Source: Acinetobacter chinensis
Lineage (GTDB): Bacteria > Pseudomonadota > Gammaproteobacteria > Pseudomonadales > Moraxellaceae
Reading direction: 5' to 3'
Assembly (NCBI RefSeq): GCF_002165375.2
Contig: NZ_CP032134.1
Span: 3,348,001 to 3,412,000 of the forward strand
DNA: 64,000 bases
The notes under the pieces were generated by a model that was not told where the DNA came from, searched no databases, and was given only the letters and a program-made list of their open reading frames with translations. A program made the position numbers and the translations under genes. This document shows positions 60,881 to 64,000 of the stretch, piece by piece (within the stretch, counting starts at the first letter, position 1; every line of letters starts with the position of its first letter).

Positions 60881-61197
60881 ATAAAATGCAAAACATATCA
60901 GAATCATGCCTGTGAAAATGGTTTGAACTGACCATAAATTTCAGTCCTCATTTTTCTATGGCAAAATCCACCAGAATATTAAGTGAACATGTGTACACTT
61001 GGTTACAATTGATTAAATTTATGATTTTTATCCATTTTATATATACGATTTTCCTGCTCTGAACTTTAGTCGTATTCACCTTGCAAATCAGATAATTCAT
61101 AAATAAGCACAACAAACGATCAGTTTTGTGTTTTATACGTGTCCTGAAAAATTCTGACCATAAAGCTGATCAACCGCTATTTTTAAGGAGTGATCAG
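60881..61197. other. Intergenic region upstream of the 255-residue protein gene
   Basis: About 320 AT-rich bases. A short palindrome GTGTACAC lies near 60992. The ribosome site AAGGAG (about 61184-61189) precedes the next gene. No gene seen. Confidence 0.4.
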
Positions 61198-61965
61198 ATG
61201 AATATTTCAGAAACTGTTCCGCATGGGGAAAATCAAAGCTTACAGTTCCACCGTCAGTACGGTGTCAATGCATTACTGCCAGAAATCGACTGGCAGCAGC
61301 TATTCAGTCACAGCAAACTGAACGGAACTCACATTCAGGCTTTACAGACCCTGTATCAAAGCGCGGTTCCGCTTGCACTTCAGGTTTTTGAACAGCTGGA
61401 CTTTGATGTCTTTGCTCCGGCAGCCTATACACCTAAGGGACTGGGACTGTTTGACCGCCTGGCAGAGCAGGAAGAAAAACTGCTGACTGTCCTGCAGCAT
61501 GAAAGTCATGACCTGAATGAAGAAACCCGTCATCAGTTATGGAGCATGCTGTTACGTGGTGGTGCGGTACTGGTGTTCAAAGCATGGCTCGCCAAAGTCA
61601 AAACAGGTGAAAATGCGCTTGATATGACCCAGTTTGATGAACTTTCAGACCTGCTGTTTATCAAAACCTCACCTGAAACACTGGCTGCACATCTGAATGT
61701 AAATGCTGAAGCAGAACATGACCATATTTTCCTGATGTATGGCAATGAGGTCTTCCTCGACCGTTTCAACAGCCTTGAAACCGCAGCTCTGTTTGTTGAC
61801 CTGGGTGTATATGATGCGGCTTTCCTGAGCCTGCGTGATGACCGTGTTGCAGACTATCTGAAAGCACAGAATTATGTCAGTCAGGAACAGATTGAAGACC
61901 TGAAATGTGCGCTCAATCCACTGGGCTGTCCTGATCTGATTTCCAGACAGAACTGCATTGCATAA
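61198..61965 (+). CDS. Protein of unknown function between crbS and crbR
   Basis: 255 residues from the ATG at 61198, with AAGGAG seven bases upstream (an earlier in-frame ATG lacks this). Mostly helical and acidic, with MLLRGGAVLVFKAWLAKVKTGENALDMTQFDELSDLLF and HDHIFLMYGNEVFLDRFNSLETAALFVDLGVYDAAFLSLRDDRVADYL. No signal peptide or transmembrane segment, so cytoplasmic. Not recognised. Its position between the two halves of the CrbSR system makes a link with that system worth testing, but it is only positional. Confidence 0.7.
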   Translation: MNISETVPHGENQSLQFHRQYGVNALLPEIDWQQLFSHSKLNGTHIQALQTLYQSAVPLALQVFEQLDFDVFAPAAYTPKGLGLFDRLAEQEEKLLTVLQHESHDLNEETRHQLWSMLLRGGAVLVFKAWLAKVKTGENALDMTQFDELSDLLFIKTSPETLAAHLNVNAEAEHDHIFLMYGNEVFLDRFNSLETAALFVDLGVYDAAFLSLRDDRVADYLKAQNYVSQEQIEDLKCALNPLGCPDLISRQNCIA

Positions 61966-61978
61966 AACTGACTGCAAT

Positions 61979-62008
61979 AAAAAAGACCTCAACTGAGGTC
62001 TTTTTTTC
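61979..62008. terminator. Terminator between convergent genes
   Basis: Stem AAGACCTCA / TGAGGTCTT with short loop, A-run before and T-run after; shared with crbR. Confidence 0.92.
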
Positions 62009-62023
62009 ATATAAAGCCATCGC

Positions 62024-62674
62024 TTACATTTTTTTATCTTCAATATTCAGAGCGTTAATTGCAAGCACTGCCTGAGTCCGGTTCTGTACACCCAGTTTAC
62101 GGAAAATCGCGGTGACATGAGCCTTAATGGTTGCTTCTGACACATCCAGCTCATAAGCAATCTGTTTATTGAGCAGACCTTCAGCAACCATCATCAGTAC
62201 ACGGAACTGCTGCGGTGTTAAAGACTGAATCCGTTCTGCCAGCTCCGTTTCATCTGCTGCACGAGGGTCAAATCCAGAGTTTGCCTGAAGATTTGGCGGT
62301 AACCAGATCTCACCTTCGAGCACCTGACGGATTGCTTCGCCAATATGACTTGGATGAGCAGATTTTGGAATATAACCCATTGCCCCATGCGCAATAGCCC
62401 GTTGCATAATGGATGCTTCTTCATGTGCAGAAACGACAATAATGGGAAGTGCAGGATACTGTGCACGGACATGAACCAGTGCTGAAAAACCTGACGCGCC
62501 TGGCAGATTCAGATCCAGCAGAACCAGATCAGGCTCTGGACCATTTTCAAGCCGTTCATAAAATTCATTTACTGCCGCCGTCTCATGAATCTGAGCCTGA
62601 GGTAAGCTGTAGCGAACGGCCTGAATCAAAGCATGACGAAACAACGGATGATCATCAACGATTAATATGTTCAT
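62024..62674 (-). CDS. crbR: CrbR-like LuxR-type response regulator
   Basis: 216 residues. The receiver domain has MNILIVDDHPLFRHAL, D54 in LVLLDLNLPGASGFS, and K in GYIPKSAHP. A LuxR/NarL HTH (about 150-212) has LTPQQFRVLMMVAEGLLNKQIAYELDVSEATIKAHVTAIFRKLGVQNRTQAV. This is the form and size of CrbR/ErcR, partner of the CrbS/MxtR kinase encoded on the other strand at 57-61 kb. The symbol is given because of that pairing. Confidence 0.87.
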   Translation of the reverse strand: MNILIVDDHPLFRHALIQAVRYSLPQAQIHETAAVNEFYERLENGPEPDLVLLDLNLPGASGFSALVHVRAQYPALPIIVVSAHEEASIMQRAIAHGAMGYIPKSAHPSHIGEAIRQVLEGEIWLPPNLQANSGFDPRAADETELAERIQSLTPQQFRVLMMVAEGLLNKQIAYELDVSEATIKAHVTAIFRKLGVQNRTQAVLAINALNIEDKKM

Positions 62675-63041
62675 AAGCGACGTAAGAGATCTTTTTGCAC
62701 AGTGTTTCCTATTCTAACCACACATATGCTGTTAAGGATATGCAAAGACTGACTTTTTTTTAGCCAAAACCACATTTATTTTAAGGAATTTGCACAAAAC
62801 AATAGCATTCCTGAAAATATGACATCTTCATCAGTTTTTTATATAAATTTCAGTGCTCTGTATGAAAAGCTTATTCTTATGCAATATAAGTTTATTTTTC
62901 ATAAACTTATATTTCCATTTTTACTTGAAAAATAACATATCTTCAAAACAGATAAGTTTACTGTTTTTCCTTATTTTACCCATGTCCCCTGATGTAGATT
63001 AATGAAAGGCATTCCGAGATTTGATTTATCAGGTTGCAAAA
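62675..63041. promoter_or_regulatory. Divergent region crbR / msuE with large inverted repeat
   Basis: About 365 AT-rich bases. A perfect inverted repeat with 13-base arms (AATATAAGTTTAT / ATAAACTTATATT, loop TTTTC) is at 62883-62913. Sigma-54 promoters drive this kind of sulfone gene in Pseudomonas, but I found no clear GG-N10-GC element here. Confidence 0.5.
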
Positions 63042-63779
63042 ATGTCTTTTTATACTCAACAAAAACCACTCAATATTGTCGCTGTATCTGGCGGTTTAAA
63101 TAATCCATCAAAAACCGAAGCGCTTGTTCAAGCCATTTTAGATGAATTAGGCGAAGCAACACCAATCAATGTGCATTTCATTAAATTCAGTGAAATTGGA
63201 CACTTGTTAGGTGGTGCAATTTACCGTAATCAGCTTCCACAACGTGTTCAGGATGATTTAGCTGCCGTAGAAGCAGCAGATGCTTTAATCGTGGGCACAC
63301 CAGTGTACCGTGCATCATTCACCGGTCTGTTCAAACACTTCTTTGATTTTGTTGAGCAAACTGCACTCGTTGATGTGCCTGTATTATTGGCCGCATCAGG
63401 TGGTTCAGACCGTCATGCTTTAGTGCTTGAGCATCAGTTACGTCCATTATTCAGCTTCTTCCAGGCGCAGACTTTACCGATTGGTGTCTATGCGACAGAT
63501 CGTGATTTTACCCCTGAATACACCATTCACAGCGAGTTTTTACGTGATCGTATTACTTTAGCTGTTGCACGTGCCTTGCCGATTTTAGAGTGGGCACCTG
63601 CCAAAGGTCAGCGTGCTGAAGTGGTGAAATCAAAAACGGAACAAGCCAATCAAAACTTAGGCATTAACAAACAGATTGAGCAGGATGAAGTACTGCCATC
63701 GGCTGCGATTCCAGACCTGGATGCTGCCGAATCGCGTCTACATGCCAAATCCAAAACACCAAAATCACAGGTTGCCTAA
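63042..63779 (+). CDS. msuE: NADPH-dependent FMN reductase, MsuE type
   Basis: 245 residues from the ATG at 63042. The flavodoxin-like fold has VAVSGGLNNPSKTEALVQAIL (FMN phosphate loop), ADALIVGTPVYRASFTGLFKHFFDFV, and VLLAASGGSDRHALVLEHQLRPLFSFFQAQTLPIGVYA, closely matching the MsuE group. It supplies FMNH2 to sulfonate/sulfone monooxygenases. A C-terminal extension of about 50 hydrophilic residues goes beyond the usual MsuE length. sfnG follows 42 bases downstream. Confidence 0.87.
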   Translation: MSFYTQQKPLNIVAVSGGLNNPSKTEALVQAILDELGEATPINVHFIKFSEIGHLLGGAIYRNQLPQRVQDDLAAVEAADALIVGTPVYRASFTGLFKHFFDFVEQTALVDVPVLLAASGGSDRHALVLEHQLRPLFSFFQAQTLPIGVYATDRDFTPEYTIHSEFLRDRITLAVARALPILEWAPAKGQRAEVVKSKTEQANQNLGINKQIEQDEVLPSAAIPDLDAAESRLHAKSKTPKSQVA

Positions 63780-63821
63780 GTGCAACCTCGTAAATAGATA
63801 ATAAGAATAGAGGGTCATCAC

Positions 63822-64000
63822 ATGTCACAAAATCAATTCAATAATACAGCTCAACAACAAGCCATAAAGTTTGCCTACTGGGTTCCCAATGTCAGCGGTG
63901 GCTTAGTTGTGAGTAATATTGAGCAACGTACCGACTGGAGCTATGACTACAATGTTCGTTTGGCGCAAGCCGCTGAAAAAAGTGGTTTTGAATATGCGCT
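63822..64000 (+). CDS. sfnG: SfnG, FMNH2-dependent dimethyl sulfone monooxygenase (5' part)
   Basis: 59 residues visible, cut by the right edge. Start MSQNQFNNTAQQQAIKFAYW, then VPNVSGGLVVSNIEQRTDWSYDY and NVRLAQAAEKSGFEYA, which is the SfnG N-terminus of the luciferase-like monooxygenases. It oxidises dimethyl sulfone to methanesulfinate to gain sulfur and depends on FMNH2 from the preceding reductase. AGAGGG lies upstream of the ATG. Confidence 0.88.
   Translation, partial: MSQNQFNNTAQQQAIKFAYWVPNVSGGLVVSNIEQRTDWSYDYNVRLAQAAEKSGFEYA

Overview
The window looks like a chromosomal stretch of a non-baumannii Acinetobacter (Moraxellaceae, Gammaproteobacteria). The evidence is an Omp33-36 type porin, an intrinsic Acinetobacter-type class D beta-lactamase, his genes scattered among unrelated genes, a type of homoserine kinase used by Pseudomonas and Acinetobacter, and moderate to low GC. 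I see no insertion sequence, prophage or CRISPR array. Most of the window is ordinary core genome, with a few accessory genes.

Layout. 0-3 kb: 5' end of tex on the minus strand, then ompR-envZ with a terminator-like hairpin between the two genes. 3-9.3 kb: a succinyl-CoA:acetate CoA-transferase, two small exported proteins sharing a motif, a methyltransferase, a FadL-type outer-membrane channel and two cell-envelope proteins. 9.3-16.6 kb: two tRNA-Phe genes, a PanZ-like acetyltransferase, then hisBH, hisA and hisF interleaved with a regulator, an exonuclease, small membrane proteins and thrB. 17-21 kb: a di-iron fatty-acid-hydroxylase-like gene divergent from an AraC regulator, aqpZ and a NUC1 nuclease. 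21-27 kb: kup, tRNA-Ser, a possible integration scar, tRNA-Thr, and a flavoprotein-methyltransferase pair. 27-34.5 kb: pirin, isochorismatase-like hydrolase, LysR and two TetR regulators, a large lipoprotein, ahpC and a hotdog-fold protein. 34.5-44.4 kb: a frameshifted gene, ssb, MFS transporter, DUF475 protein, tenA, a glpM cluster and uvrA. 44.5-52 kb: a DUF262 protein (GmrSD-like), OXA beta-lactamase, MORN-like repeat protein, diguanylate cyclase, a non-coding stretch of about 1.2 kb with two candidate small RNAs, and the Omp33 porin. 52-64 kb: betT-like transporter, ion channel, yjcH-actP, the CrbS/CrbR acetate-switch two-component system, and the start of a dimethyl-sulfone operon (msuE-sfnG).

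How genes work together. yjcH-actP (acetate uptake), crbS and crbR (acetate-responsive signalling) and the CoA-transferase at 3 kb all concern acetate. hisB, hisH, hisA and hisF are consecutive parts of histidine biosynthesis although physically separated. msuE supplies reduced flavin to the sfnG monooxygenase. ompR/envZ, kup, betT and aqpZ are osmotic-stress or ion/water functions.

The strongest unusual signal is a pair of near-identical promoter/operator modules around the hydroxylase gene. Each has two direct-repeat half-sites 22 bp apart, then ATATTGAC exactly 18 bp from a TATAtT/TATAgT -10 box (in the transcribed orientation). One drives the hydroxylase. The other drives a transcript of about 105 nt that ends at an intrinsic terminator, a candidate co-regulated small RNA. 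Other points of note are the two convergent candidate sRNAs at 50.2-50.5 kb and the frameshifted gene at 34.5-35.0 kb. All function calls come from reading the sequence; no database search was run.
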